NCBI GenBank assembly: GCA_025351385.1
Contig: JANXWA010000028.1
Span: 51,583-115,582 of the forward strand
Direction of reading: 5' to 3'
Origin: Acidimicrobiales bacterium
Lineage (GTDB): Bacteria > Actinomycetota > Acidimicrobiia > Acidimicrobiales > RAAP-2
Length of the DNA stretch: 64,000 nucleotides
In this document: piece by piece, positions 19,652 to 28,680 of the stretch
Numbering within the stretch: the stretch's first letter is position 1
Layout: each line of letters opens with the position of its first letter
Made by a program: the position numbers and the translations under genes
The notes under the pieces: generated by a model
Told to the model about the DNA's origin: nothing
The model's database searches: none
What the model saw: only the letters and a program-made list of their open reading frames with translations

Positions 19652-20430
19652 GGTGGAGCGTCGGGGTCGCCGGATCGCCGATCGCGCACTCGCTCACGCC
19701 CGCGCTGCACGAGGAGGGTCTGCGGATCGCCAACCTGCAGGGGACGTCCGAGCGCGTTGAGCTGGCCCGCGAGGACGCCGCGCAGCTGAGTGCGCTGCTG
19801 GGCGACCGGTTTGACGCACTGTCGATCACGATGCCCCTCAAGTTCGTGGCGGGCCAGTACTGCGACGCGCTCGACGAGGTGGCGACGCGCACCGGATCGG
19901 TCAACTCGATGCTGGTGCGCGACGGTCAGGTGCTCGGTGCCTCCACCGACGGTCGGGGCTTCGTGGACGCGCTCGCCGGTGAACTGTCATTCGACGTCGC
20001 CGGCAGGCACGTCGTGGTGCTCGGGGCCGGGGGAGCGGCGCGGGCCATCATCGACGCGCTCGTCGCCGCGAACGTCGACTCGGTCAGGGTAGTTGGTCGC
20101 ACGCAGGGCAACGTCGACTTCCTCACGAATCTCTACGGGAACGTGCACGACCTCGCGACGACCTCGCGCCCGATCGACCTGATCGTGAACACCGTGCCGG
20201 CCGAGGGCCGTCCGGACGAGGCGGTCCTCGTCGAAGGCGTCGGCCCCGACACGGTCGCGGTGGACATCACCTACGTGCCGGCCCTGTCGACGTGGTTGGC
20301 GCTGCACGAACGCGTCGGATGCCGCACGCAGAACGGACGGGCGATGCTGGCCTACCAGGCCGCCCTGCAGATGCGGTGGTGGTGGGACGTGGCGATGGAC
20401 GGCGCGAGCCTGCTGCGGGCAATCTCGTGA
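19648..20430 (+). CDS. aroE: shikimate dehydrogenase
   Basis: 260 aa. Reduces 3-dehydroshikimate to shikimate with NADPH in aromatic amino acid synthesis. Substrate-site motifs: GSPIAHSLTPALHEEG (serine pair), ITMPLKF (catalytic Lys), GASTDGRGFVDAL (catalytic Asp). Cofactor loop: VVLGAGGAARAIIDAL, followed by VRVVGRTQGN. The C-terminal GRAMLAYQAALQM has the conserved Gln. The Asn of the usual VNTxxxxxG loop is preserved in GSVNSML. I take the ATG overlapping the mltG stop; the longer open frame upstream is shadow. Its stop overlaps the rodA-like start. Confidence 0.93.
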   Translation: MRWSVGVAGSPIAHSLTPALHEEGLRIANLQGTSERVELAREDAAQLSALLGDRFDALSITMPLKFVAGQYCDALDEVATRTGSVNSMLVRDGQVLGASTDGRGFVDALAGELSFDVAGRHVVVLGAGGAARAIIDALVAANVDSVRVVGRTQGNVDFLTNLYGNVHDLATTSRPIDLIVNTVPAEGRPDEAVLVEGVGPDTVAVDITYVPALSTWLALHERVGCRTQNGRAMLAYQAALQMRWWWDVAMDGASLLRAIS

Positions 20431-21566
20431 GCGACACGTTGAGCGCCCTCACGACGCGACTGCGCTCGAAGGACTCCCTCGACCTCGGACTCTGCTGGGG
20501 CCTCATGGCGCTCGGCATCACCGGGGTCATCATGATCTACAGCGCCACGCGCCAGCCGCTGTTGCACGCCGGCTACAACCCGCACTACTACCTCGAGCGC
20601 CAGGGCCTGTACGTGGCGATCGGCATTGTGGCGATGTACGTCACGTCGCTGATCGACTACCGGCGACTCGAGATCGTCGCGACGCCGCTCTACGTGATGA
20701 GCCTGTTCGGGCTGGCCGGCGTCTTCGTGCTGGGCCAGGCCTCGCTCGGCGCCCAGCGTTGGTACAGCCTCGGCTTCATCCAGATCCAGCCCAGCGAGTT
20801 CGCCGTGCCGATCCTCATCCTGGCCATCGCGACCTTCTGCCAGCGTCGGCCCGAGGGCCTCACCATGTACGACGTCGCACGACTCATGGTCATGTCCCTC
20901 GTGCCGATGCTGCTGATCTTCCGTGAACCGGACCTCGGCACCACGATCATCATCGTGCTCGTGGTGGGCGCGATGATGGTGATCGCCGGTGTCCCGCCGC
21001 GGTTCATGACGCTCCTCGCGGTCGTGGGCTCGGCGACGGTGTTCGCCGGTGTGTACCTCCAGGTGTTGCACAAGTACCAGATCGACCGGTTCATCTCGTT
21101 CATGAACCAGAACTCCAACAATCCCCAACTGGCGACCCTCATCTACGAAGTCAGCAACGCCAAAGTGGCCATCGGCGCGGGCGGGCTGCGCGGCGCCGGG
21201 TTCTTCCAGGGCCTCCAGACGGTGCTCGGCTACGTGCCCGAGCAGCGCACCGACTTCATCTTCACGGCCATTGGTGAGCAGTTGGGCTTCATTGGATCGG
21301 TGCTCATCGTGACGTTGCTGGGCTTCGTGGGCTTTCGGATGTTCGTGATCGGACGCCGGTCCAAGGACATGATGGGACGGCTCTTGTGCATCGGCGTGTT
21401 CGTCTTCTTCGCGTTCAGCTGCTTCGAGAACATCGGCATGACGATGGGCATCATGCCCGTCACCGGCATCCCATTGCCGCTGCTCAGTTACGGTGGCTCG
21501 TCGGCGCTCGTCTTCTTCGTGGCCGGCGGCTTGGTCCTCTCGGTGTCGCGACGCACCGGCAATTAG
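20427..21566 (+). CDS. SEDS peptidoglycan glycosyltransferase, RodA type
   Basis: 379 aa, about ten membrane segments. SEDS proteins polymerise lipid II into glycan strands with a partner class B penicillin-binding protein. VPEQRTDFIFTAIGEQLGF carries the conserved catalytic Asp loop; IGAGGLRGAGFFQGLQ and GIPLPLLSYGGSSALV are the RodA/FtsW signatures. GTG 20427 overlaps the aroE stop by 4 bases, so it belongs to the alaS-ruvX-mltG-aroE operon; pairing with mltG makes functional sense. RodA is favoured over FtsW because of NIGMTMGIMPVTGIPLPLLS; I cannot exclude FtsW. Confidence 0.88.
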   Translation: MSDTLSALTTRLRSKDSLDLGLCWGLMALGITGVIMIYSATRQPLLHAGYNPHYYLERQGLYVAIGIVAMYVTSLIDYRRLEIVATPLYVMSLFGLAGVFVLGQASLGAQRWYSLGFIQIQPSEFAVPILILAIATFCQRRPEGLTMYDVARLMVMSLVPMLLIFREPDLGTTIIIVLVVGAMMVIAGVPPRFMTLLAVVGSATVFAGVYLQVLHKYQIDRFISFMNQNSNNPQLATLIYEVSNAKVAIGAGGLRGAGFFQGLQTVLGYVPEQRTDFIFTAIGEQLGFIGSVLIVTLLGFVGFRMFVIGRRSKDMMGRLLCIGVFVFFAFSCFENIGMTMGIMPVTGIPLPLLSYGGSSALVFFVAGGLVLSVSRRTGN

Positions 21567-21578
21567 GGTGGAGTCCTG

Positions 21579-22151
21579 ATGAGTGACGCCCCGGCCGCCG
21601 ACGAGAGCCAGTCCAAAGTGCCGACTCTCGAAGCGGTGGACGTCGACGTCGTCGAACCGTCGGTCGACCCCCCCGTCGAGACCTCATCCACGCCGGACGG
21701 CGAGGCGACCGGTCCATCCGACAGCGAGCCGGTCGTCCAGTTCCGGGTGATGAACGTCGAGTCGGTCCTGTTCGACCTGGTGGACGTGTCGCCCCAGGTG
21801 CACCTGATGGAGGCGCAGGAGCCGTATCGCTACATGACGATCCCCATTGCGCTGCCCGAGGCCATGGCGCTGAACGGCGCGCTCGCGGGGATCGAGGGTC
21901 GCCGCCCGGGCACCCACGAGCTGTTCAGCTCGGTGCTGGCGCGCCTGCAGTGTGACGTCATCGCGGTGCGGATCGTGCGCTACGAGGCCGGGGTCTACTA
22001 CGCCGAGATCGACGTCATGTCGCCGCGCGGACGCGAGGTCTTTGACTGTCGTACGAGCGACGGCCTGATCCTCGCCCTGCGCCAGGGCGTGCCCGCACCG
22101 GTGCTCTGCGCCGAGGAGATCCTCGCGCTCCTCTACGCCGAGTCGAACTGA
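21579..22151 (+). CDS. bifunctional nuclease (BFN/DUF151) family protein
   Basis: 190 aa. The first 50 residues are Asp/Glu/Pro-rich and look disordered; the remainder is a single BFN domain: YRYMTIPIALPEAMALNGAL, then RRPGTHELFSSVLARL, and VFDCRTSDGLILALRQGVPA. Some family members (plant BBD, related to bacterial DUF151) have DNase/RNase activity, but the biochemical role in actinobacteria is not settled. It follows the rodA-like gene by 12 bases with a GGTGGAG ribosome site. It overlaps the convergent SEDS gene by 19 bases at the 3' ends. Confidence 0.85.
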   Translation: MSDAPAADESQSKVPTLEAVDVDVVEPSVDPPVETSSTPDGEATGPSDSEPVVQFRVMNVESVLFDLVDVSPQVHLMEAQEPYRYMTIPIALPEAMALNGALAGIEGRRPGTHELFSSVLARLQCDVIAVRIVRYEAGVYYAEIDVMSPRGREVFDCRTSDGLILALRQGVPAPVLCAEEILALLYAESN

Positions 22152-23500
22152 AGCGCGACGATCTCGCCGCCCCGTCGCTCGGTGGCGTTCTCGTCCGATA
22201 TCCGCAGCAGCAGCGCCACGATCAGGTAGTTGGCGAACAGTGAGCTGCCGCCGTAGGCCATGAAGGGCAGCGTGATCCCGGTGAAGGGAAGGATGCGCAA
22301 GACGCCGGCCATGATGAAGAACGCCTGGAAGCCCATCAGCGCCGAGAGTCCCGTCGCGGCGAGTCGCACGTAGTCGGAGTGGGCGCGCTGGGCGATGCGA
22401 AACCCCTCCCCGACGAAGGAGGCGAAGAGGCACAGCACGAGGATGACACCGAGGAAGCCGAGCTCCTCGGCGATGGCGGCGAAGATCATGTCCGAGGTGA
22501 GAAAGGGGATGTCGCCCGATTGGCCGAGTCCGAGTCCGGTACCGGTGATGCCGCCGGCGGCGATCGAGTACCAGCCGTGCGCCAGTTGACAGCTGAGGTG
22601 GGCCGCGCAAGGGGTCCAGGGATTCAGCCACAACGAGACCCGTGAGTGGACCTGGGAGAAGAACTGCGCCGCCGCGATACTGCCCCCGCCGAAGAGCATC
22701 ACGCCGAGCACCACGTAGGTCTTCAGGCCCGTCGTGACCCAGAGGAGAGAGATGAAGAGCGCGAAGAGCAAAAGCGCGAAGCCGATGTCGTTCTCGGCAC
22801 CGACGATCGCCATCGAGACGCCCCAGGCGAAGAGGATCGGCAACAGCACTCTCGGTGGCACGATGTTGCGCCCCCCGATGCGCTGCGTGGGCGTGGAGAG
22901 CAGCTCTCGGTTGGCGGCGAAGTACGAGGCGAAGAAGAAGACCAGCAGAATCTTGGCGATCTCGATGGGCTGGAACGAGACCGGCCCCACGGCGACCCAC
23001 AGCCGCGCACCGTTGAGGTTCTCGCCGAAGTGGGGGATGAGCGGCATCATCAGTAGCGCCATCGCGGCCAGCAGCGTCAGGTAGCGGTAACGGTCGAGGT
23101 CGCGTGCGTGGCGAACAATGGCGAGGGTCACGATCAGGCCGATTGCGCTGACGAGGAACCAGAAGGACTGTCGCGTCGCGTACGCGGGGTTCCATCGGGC
23201 GATCTCCACGTAGCCAATGCCGTTCAGAAACGTCGCGATCGGCAGGAGCACCTGGGAGGCGTGGGGGGCCAGTCGGCGGATCGCCACGTGCATGAGGAGC
23301 GAGATCACGACGATGCCCGTCAAAAAGACCGTGAGGTGCGCAGGCATGTGGCCCTTGGCGCCGAGGGAGGCCAGCACGTAGAAGGCGCCGACGATCATCC
23401 ACGCCAGGGCCATGAGGCCGAGTTCCGTGCCTCGACCGGGCTTGGCGATCTTCGCCGGTCGATCGGGGCGCGCGGTCCCGGCCTTTGCGTGTCTCGCCAC
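22133..23500 (-). CDS. second SEDS family protein, FtsW/RodA-like
   Basis: 455 aa with about a dozen membrane segments; longer than the other SEDS protein because of extra N-terminal helices. ENDIGFALLLFALFISLLW, GGITGTGLGLGQSGDIPFL, TSDMIFAAIAEELGFLG (catalytic Asp) and LPFMAYGGSSLFANYLIV identify it. It resembles the actinobacterial type that is usually encoded next to a class B PBP and the PknA/PknB kinases; no such partner lies next to it here. The stretch NPWTPCAAHLSCQLAHGWY has two Cys in an extracytoplasmic loop. A TACAGT hexamer lies 6 bases before the GTG start. Confidence 0.88.
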   Translation of the reverse strand: MARHAKAGTARPDRPAKIAKPGRGTELGLMALAWMIVGAFYVLASLGAKGHMPAHLTVFLTGIVVISLLMHVAIRRLAPHASQVLLPIATFLNGIGYVEIARWNPAYATRQSFWFLVSAIGLIVTLAIVRHARDLDRYRYLTLLAAMALLMMPLIPHFGENLNGARLWVAVGPVSFQPIEIAKILLVFFFASYFAANRELLSTPTQRIGGRNIVPPRVLLPILFAWGVSMAIVGAENDIGFALLLFALFISLLWVTTGLKTYVVLGVMLFGGGSIAAAQFFSQVHSRVSLWLNPWTPCAAHLSCQLAHGWYSIAAGGITGTGLGLGQSGDIPFLTSDMIFAAIAEELGFLGVILVLCLFASFVGEGFRIAQRAHSDYVRLAATGLSALMGFQAFFIMAGVLRILPFTGITLPFMAYGGSSLFANYLIVALLLRISDENATERRGGEIVALQFDSA

Positions 23501-23506
23501 GTTTCA

Positions 23507-23512
23507 ACTGTA
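23507..23512 (-). promoter_or_regulatory. -10 hexamer of putative leaderless promoter (second SEDS gene)
   Basis: On the minus strand TACAGT is followed by TGAAAC and the GTG start at 23500. It lies back-to-back with the ppk promoter 13 bases away. Confidence 0.45.
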
Positions 23513-23525
23513 GTCGTACCATGGA

Positions 23526-23531
23526 TAGATT
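23526..23531 (+). promoter_or_regulatory. candidate -10 for ppk
   Basis: TAGATT, 20 bases before the ppk ATG. A short leader with AGAGGGA would follow. Confidence 0.35.
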
Positions 23532-23551
23532 GACCTGACCGACCAGAGGGA

Positions 23552-25624
23552 ATGGCCGCCTTGAGCATTGACGTCACTTCGTTCGGACCGGAGCGGTTCT
23601 CGTCACGCGAACTGTCGCGCCTGGAGTTCGGCGCGCGACTGCTCGACCTCGCCGACGACCACCAGCTGCCGATCCTCGAGCGCTGCAAGTTCGTCGCGAT
23701 CTTCGCCGACATGGTCGACGAGTTCTTCCAGGTCCGCGTCGTCAGCCTCGGCGACAAGGTGGCGGCCGGCGTCCAGACCCCGTCGGTCGACGGCGTGCGC
23801 CCCCGCCAGCAGCTCGCCGCGATCCGCGAGCGCGTGCTCTCGCTCGTCGAGCGTCAGGACCGGCTCATGCTCGACGTGCTGCTGCCCGAACTGGCCCAGA
23901 GCGGCATCGCGATCGTGCCCTTCGCCGACCTCGAGGACGTCGAGTGCGAACGACTGACCAAGTACTTCGACGAGAACGTCTACCCGGTCCTGACGCCGCT
24001 CGCGGTCGACCCCGGCCACCCGTTCCCAATGATCTCGAACCTCTCGCTCAATGTCGCGGTCACCGTGCGCGACGAGACCTCCGGCGAGGAGCGCAGCGCC
24101 CGGGTGAAGGTGCCCAACTCGCTGCCGCGGTTCCTCCAGGCCGGTCCGAGTCAGTGGTGCCTCCTCGAAGAGTTGATCATGGCCAACTTGGGTCGACTAT
24201 TCAGCGGCATGACCATCGGGCGCGCCGACCTCTTTCGCGTGACGCGCAACGCCGACCTGGCCCTCGACGAGGACGAGGCCGACGACCTGCTCGTCGCGCT
24301 CGAGGTCGAGCTACGCCGTCGGCGCTTCGGCGAGGCGCTGCGCGTCGAGATCCAAAGCGGCATGTCGAGTGAGTACCTCGAGCTACTCGTCGACCAGTTG
24401 GAGATCGACCGGTCCAACGTGTACGTCACGGACGCGCCCCTGGGACTGCACGACCTCTGGAGCCTCTACGCGATCGACCGGCCCGACCTAAAGGGCGAGG
24501 GTTGGTCACCGGTCACCCCGCGCCGACTCCTCGACGGCGACCACGTCGGGGACATCTTCGCCGCCATCCGCGACGGCGACATCCTGCTGCACCACCCGTA
24601 CGAGTCCTTCACCGACTCGGTCGAGATCTTCATCGCCCAGGCCGCCGCCGACCCCAAGGTCGTCGGCATCAAGCAGACGCTCTACCGGACCTCGGGCGAC
24701 TCACCCATCGTGGCGTCGCTGATCCAAGCGGCCGAGCGGGGCAAGCAGGTGGTGGCACTCGTCGAGCTGAAGGCCCGCTTCGACGAGGCCGCGAACATCG
24801 AGTGGGCCAAGGCTCTCGAGGACGCCGGCGTCCACGTCGTCTACGGCATCGTCGGACTGAAGACCCACTCTAAGACCGCACTGGTGCTGCGCAGCGAAGG
24901 CGATACCACGGCGCGCTACGTCCACATCGCCACGGGCAACTACAACGGCAAGACGGCGCGCACCTACGAGGACTTCGGACTGCTGACCAGCGACGCGGCG
25001 ATCACGGACGACGTCGGGGAACTGTTCAACTACCTGACTGGCTTCGCGCGCATTGGCCACTACAAGAAGATCATCGTGAGCCCGTTGGCGACTCGCACGA
25101 GAGTGATCGAGTTGATCAACGGTCAGCGCGACCGCGGTGCCCAGGGCCGGATCCTGATGAAGGTCAACGGCCTCACCGACCCCGCGATTATCGACGCACT
25201 CTACGAGGCGAGCTGCGCCGGCGTGGAGATTCGCCTCGAGGTGCGTACGCTGTGCTGCCTGCGCCCGGGCGTGCCGGGCCTCTCGGAGCACATCACCGTC
25301 CACAGCCTCGTCGGTGAGTTTCTCGAGCACTCGCGCATTCTCATCTTCGGACGACCGGGCGAGGCGCAGTACTCGATCTACCTCGGCTCGGCCGACCTCA
25401 TGGAGCGCAACCTCGATCGGCGCGTCGAGGTGCTCGTGCCGATCGAGGACGAGGCGCTCCAGGGTGACCTGCTCGAAGCCTTCGAGGTCACCTGGCGCGA
25501 CGATCTGTTCACGTGGGTGCTCGGCACGGACCGGCGGTGGCGCCGACTGCAGTCGGTCAACGACTTCTCCGCCCAACGTGAGTTCAAGCGACGGGCGAAG
25601 GACCGCTCTCCGGTGCTTTCGTAA
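23552..25624 (+). CDS. ppk1: polyphosphate kinase 1
   Basis: 690 aa, normal for Ppk1, which reversibly builds polyphosphate from ATP. N domain: SSRELSRLEFGARLLDLA. Middle: VYPVLTPLAVDPGHPFPMIS. Catalytic C1/C2 (phospholipase D-like) domains contain GIKQTLYRTSGDSPIV, the HKD-type GLKTHSKTALVLR with the likely phosphorylated His, ARYVHIATGNYNGKTARTY, and in C2 LIFGRPGEAQYSIYLGSADL. A ribosome site AGAGGGA precedes the ATG directly. The 3' end runs 41 bases into the convergent flippase-like gene. Confidence 0.95.
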   Translation: MAALSIDVTSFGPERFSSRELSRLEFGARLLDLADDHQLPILERCKFVAIFADMVDEFFQVRVVSLGDKVAAGVQTPSVDGVRPRQQLAAIRERVLSLVERQDRLMLDVLLPELAQSGIAIVPFADLEDVECERLTKYFDENVYPVLTPLAVDPGHPFPMISNLSLNVAVTVRDETSGEERSARVKVPNSLPRFLQAGPSQWCLLEELIMANLGRLFSGMTIGRADLFRVTRNADLALDEDEADDLLVALEVELRRRRFGEALRVEIQSGMSSEYLELLVDQLEIDRSNVYVTDAPLGLHDLWSLYAIDRPDLKGEGWSPVTPRRLLDGDHVGDIFAAIRDGDILLHHPYESFTDSVEIFIAQAAADPKVVGIKQTLYRTSGDSPIVASLIQAAERGKQVVALVELKARFDEAANIEWAKALEDAGVHVVYGIVGLKTHSKTALVLRSEGDTTARYVHIATGNYNGKTARTYEDFGLLTSDAAITDDVGELFNYLTGFARIGHYKKIIVSPLATRTRVIELINGQRDRGAQGRILMKVNGLTDPAIIDALYEASCAGVEIRLEVRTLCCLRPGVPGLSEHITVHSLVGEFLEHSRILIFGRPGEAQYSIYLGSADLMERNLDRRVEVLVPIEDEALQGDLLEAFEVTWRDDLFTWVLGTDRRWRRLQSVNDFSAQREFKRRAKDRSPVLS

Positions 25625-26639
25625 GCGAGCCCTCTTTTCGCCACTGCAGGCTGGCGTACGAGACGCCGCCGATGGGGATCGGGATCCAGAAGTTGACCAG
25701 CCGGTAGGCCAGTACCGCGAGGATGGCCTGGCTGTGGGGCACTCCGAAGCCGAGGAGCGTCGTAATCAGCACGCCCTCGATGATGCCGAGGCCGCCGGCC
25801 GTGATCGGAATCGCGGCGAGGATGTTCGCGAGCCCGTAGGCGACAAGCAGGTCGATGGGTGACATCGTCGTGCCGAATGACCAGACGAAGACCCACAGGC
25901 AGGCCGCGTCGAGCAACCAGTTGAGCGACGCCCACGTGAGGGCCGTCCACAGGTTGCGCCGGCTGTTGACGAGCATGCTGATGCGCTCGGCGACCTTGGC
26001 GAGCAGCGCCGAGATCTTCTCGGGGTCGACGACGGGCACGCGCCGCGCGATGGCCTGGAGCCAGTTCGCGGCCTGACGCTGACCCCTCGTGATCAGGAGG
26101 ATTGTGCCGAAGAAGGCCGCGAGGAGGAAGACGCCTGCCAGGGCGGCGAAACCGTAGGCCGGGTTAAATCCGCGCAGCGGGATCGAGATGACGAGCGCCA
26201 ACCAGAAGATCATGTTGAGCACCACCGCCGAGCCGCTGCCCTGGACGGCGAGGCCGAAGGCGCTGGTCTCCTTGGGCACGCCGAGTTCGGTGAAGATCCG
26301 GTACGACAGGGCGCCGGCCGGTGCCGTGCCGCCGGGCACCACGTGGCTGATCGCGAGGCCGGCGAGGTTCACGCGCAGCAGGTTGAAGCGCCCGGGTGCG
26401 TGGGGGTAGAGCACCGAGCGCGTCAGCTCGACGTAGGCGTAGATCGCGGCCACCTCTAAGAGTACGGCGAGGATGATCAGGAGGGGGTTGAGCGAGGCGA
26501 GCAGGTGCAGCGAGTGCCGCGCTGAGGCGAACTGGGGCAGCACGAAGTACTCGAAGACGAAGACCATCAAGCCGACGCTCAAAATGATGCGGACCTCGCG
26601 AGGCATCGTGAATCGCTTCCGCTTGGCGGCCTCGGGCAT
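25584..26639 (-). CDS. flippase-like integral membrane protein (UPF0104/AglD-type)
   Basis: 351 aa, about eight membrane segments, the lysylphosphatidylglycerol-synthase-type membrane domain (UPF0104) without a catalytic domain. Diagnostic parts are AISHVVPGGTAPAGALSYRI, the region LDAACLWVFVWSFGTTM, ITAGGLGIIEGVLITTLLG and AVLAYRLVNFWIPIPIGGV. Proteins of this type are proposed to move lipid-linked sugars or other lipids. It is divergent from a polyprenol-phosphate mannose synthase gene 86 bases away, so transport of mannosyl lipids is a reasonable guess. Specific substrate unknown. Confidence 0.82.
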   Translation of the reverse strand: MPEAAKRKRFTMPREVRIILSVGLMVFVFEYFVLPQFASARHSLHLLASLNPLLIILAVLLEVAAIYAYVELTRSVLYPHAPGRFNLLRVNLAGLAISHVVPGGTAPAGALSYRIFTELGVPKETSAFGLAVQGSGSAVVLNMIFWLALVISIPLRGFNPAYGFAALAGVFLLAAFFGTILLITRGQRQAANWLQAIARRVPVVDPEKISALLAKVAERISMLVNSRRNLWTALTWASLNWLLDAACLWVFVWSFGTTMSPIDLLVAYGLANILAAIPITAGGLGIIEGVLITTLLGFGVPHSQAILAVLAYRLVNFWIPIPIGGVSYASLQWRKEGSLTKAPESGPSPVA

Positions 26640-26645
26640 AGCAGT

Positions 26646-26651
26646 ACCTTA
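26646..26651 (-). promoter_or_regulatory. -10 hexamer of putative leaderless promoter (flippase-like gene)
   Basis: Minus strand TAAGGT, 6 bases (ACTGCT), ATG at 26639. Confidence 0.45.
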
Positions 26652-26713
26652 AGCGTTGACTATGCCCTCATCAAACGGGGTAACCGGCCCATGAGCCCTT
26701 CGGCAAGGGCCGG

Positions 26714-26719
26714 TAGAAT
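26714..26719 (+). promoter_or_regulatory. -10 hexamer of putative leaderless promoter (ppm)
   Basis: TAGAAT, 6 bases, ATG at 26726. It is divergent from the flippase-like promoter within a single 86-base spacer. Confidence 0.5.
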
Positions 26720-26725
26720 CGACTG

Positions 26726-27442
26726 ATGCGCACGCTCGTGGTCCTGCCCACGTACGACGAGATACTGAACGTGGAGATGATGTTGCGCACATTGCGCGAG
26801 GTGGTGCCCGGCTGCGACATCCTCGTCGTAGATGACGCCAGCCCCGACGGCACTGCGCGGATGGCCGAGAAGATCGCCGGAGAGCTCGGCCAGATCGAGG
26901 TCGTGACGCGCGCCGTCAAGAGCGGCCTCGGCGGTGCCTACCGGGCCGGGTTCACGTGGGGCCGCGAGCGCGGCTACGACCACTTCGTGGAGATCGACTG
27001 CGACTTCTCCCACGACCCCCGGGCGCTGCCGGCGTTGCTGGCGGCGGCCGTGGACCACGACGTCGTCATTGGCTCGCGCTACGTGCCGGGCGGCCACATC
27101 CCGCAGTGGTCCTTCTCACGTCGGATGCTCTCACGCGGCGGCAACCAGTACGCGACGATCATGCTCGGCCTCCACGTCAGCGACTCGACGTCCGGCTACC
27201 GGGTGTACTCGCGGTCGGCACTGGAGCGGATCAACTACGAGACCGTCACCGCGGACGGTTACGGATTCCAGATCGAGATGACCTACCGGGCCCGGCGCGC
27301 CGGCGCCTCGATCGTCGAGGTGCCGATCTCGTTCACGGACCGCGAGCGCGGCCAGTCCAAGATGTCGAGCGCGATCGTCGTCGAGGCGCTGGCGCTCGTG
27401 ACGAAGTGGGCCCTCGAGCGGCCCTTTCGTCGCGGCTACTGA
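26726..27442 (+). CDS. polyprenol-phosphate mannosyltransferase (DPM1/Ppm1 type)
   Basis: 238 aa GT2 enzyme, catalytic domain only. It transfers mannose from GDP-mannose to polyprenol phosphate, giving the donor for extracytoplasmic mannosylation of lipoglycans and proteins. TLVVLPTYDEILNVEMM begins the fold, LVVDDASPDGTARM holds the nucleotide motif, DHFVEIDCDFSHDP the DXD-like metal site, and SGYRVYSRSALERINYE plus SFTDRERGQSKMS the acceptor region. The C-terminal membrane domain found in some family members is absent. The last 7 bases overlap the convergent menF. Confidence 0.9.
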   Translation: MRTLVVLPTYDEILNVEMMLRTLREVVPGCDILVVDDASPDGTARMAEKIAGELGQIEVVTRAVKSGLGGAYRAGFTWGRERGYDHFVEIDCDFSHDPRALPALLAAAVDHDVVIGSRYVPGGHIPQWSFSRRMLSRGGNQYATIMLGLHVSDSTSGYRVYSRSALERINYETVTADGYGFQIEMTYRARRAGASIVEVPISFTDRERGQSKMSSAIVVEALALVTKWALERPFRRGY

Positions 27443-28680
27443 ACGGCGTCGACCAGCACTGACGACAGGACGCTGGCCAGCTTGGCCTTGGTCTCTTCAC
27501 GCTCGGCGGTCGGGTCGGACTCGCTGACGATGCCCGCGCCGGCCCAGGCCTCGAACTGCGAGCCCTCCAACAGCACCCCGCGAAAGCCAATCCACCACTC
27601 GCCGTCGCCGTTCGCGTCGAGCCACCCGAGAGGGCCGGCGTAGTTGCCCCGGTCGTGCTGCTCCAAGAGGCGGATGAGGTCGTAGGCGCTGGCCCGGGGC
27701 ACGCCGCCGACGGCCGACGTTGGATGCAGGAGGCGCAGCACTTGGAGTGCGTCGGGCGCCGCCGCCTCGTCGTGGCACGAGGCGGCGATCCAGGTGCCGA
27801 GATGGGCCAACGTGCGCAGCGAGACGATCGACGGCGTCGGGTCGGCCGTGACGTCGTCGTAGGCGGTCGCGAGGCTGTTGACGATCTCGTTGACCGGGAC
27901 GTTGTGCTCGTGGAGGTTCTTAGTGCTGCCGAGCAGCCACTTCTGGTAGTCGTCGGGGGCCACGTTCGGGGGCAGCGCGATCGTGCCGGCGAGCGGGTGG
28001 CAACGAAGCTCGGCGCCGGTGCGCCGGGCGAGCAGCTCGGGGGTGGCGCCGACGTAGCGTCGACCGTCGGTGGTTGGCATCGAGTAGATGGCGCAGATCG
28101 GCTCGCGCAAACGCAGGCGCTGGGCGACTGCGGCCGCGTCGATCGGCTCGGGCACCGATCCGAGGACCGCGCGCGCCAGCACGACCTTGTCGATCTCCTT
28201 GGTGCGCAGTATCTCGACGGCCAGGGCGACGTTGTGCGCGTACTCCTCGGGCGTCGGCTGGAGGGTCAGTGATCGCAGGCTCTGGGTCTCTTGGACCGGG
28301 GAGAGCGCCGCGTCGAGCAGGTCGGCCCAGCCTCGGGACTTCTCGTAGCGGGTGAGCCATGTCTCGCCCGACTTGGTCTGGGTGAGGCAGAACTCGGCGA
28401 CGTCGAGCTGCGCGGGGGCCGAGCGGTCGAAGGGCAAGGTTCCAAAGGCCACGATGCCGGTCCCGGCCGGTCCGTCGTCGCCGGCGAGCTCGTGCTCACC
28501 GAGGGCCGCGCGGACGTCGAACGGGGCCTCGAGGCCCCCTTCGAGCACGAGGCGCACGACCGAGTGGCCAAAGCCGACGCGCAGCACGTCGGACGTCTCG
28601 AGCAGCCATCCCTCGCGGGCGCCGAGAGCACGCAGCGCCTCGAGGCGCTGGGGTTCGAGGCGCTCCCGGACGAACCTCAT
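27436..28680 (-). CDS. menF: isochorismate synthase (MenF/EntC family)
   Basis: 414 aa. Converts chorismate to isochorismate, first step of menaquinone synthesis. The chorismate-binding domain occupies the C-terminal 270 residues: EIDKVVLARAVLGSVPEPI, AICAIYSMPTTDGRRYVGAT, ELRCHPLAGTIALP, LLHPTSAVGGVPRASA, and the last strand WWIGFRGVLLEGSQFEAWAG. The MenF role, rather than siderophore or salicylate synthesis, is favoured by coupling to menG (4-base overlap) and by menC 8 kb away. The N-terminal 140 residues are divergent, as usual. Confidence 0.92.
   Translation of the reverse strand: MRFVRERLEPQRLEALRALGAREGWLLETSDVLRVGFGHSVVRLVLEGGLEAPFDVRAALGEHELAGDDGPAGTGIVAFGTLPFDRSAPAQLDVAEFCLTQTKSGETWLTRYEKSRGWADLLDAALSPVQETQSLRSLTLQPTPEEYAHNVALAVEILRTKEIDKVVLARAVLGSVPEPIDAAAVAQRLRLREPICAIYSMPTTDGRRYVGATPELLARRTGAELRCHPLAGTIALPPNVAPDDYQKWLLGSTKNLHEHNVPVNEIVNSLATAYDDVTADPTPSIVSLRTLAHLGTWIAASCHDEAAAPDALQVLRLLHPTSAVGGVPRASAYDLIRLLEQHDRGNYAGPLGWLDANGDGEWWIGFRGVLLEGSQFEAWAGAGIVSESDPTAEREETKAKLASVLSSVLVDAVQ

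Noticed and set aside
21684..23522. 612-codon minus-strand frame overlapping the second SEDS gene
   Set aside because: The overlapping 455-aa frame has clear SEDS motifs and membrane segments; this one is Arg-rich shadow.
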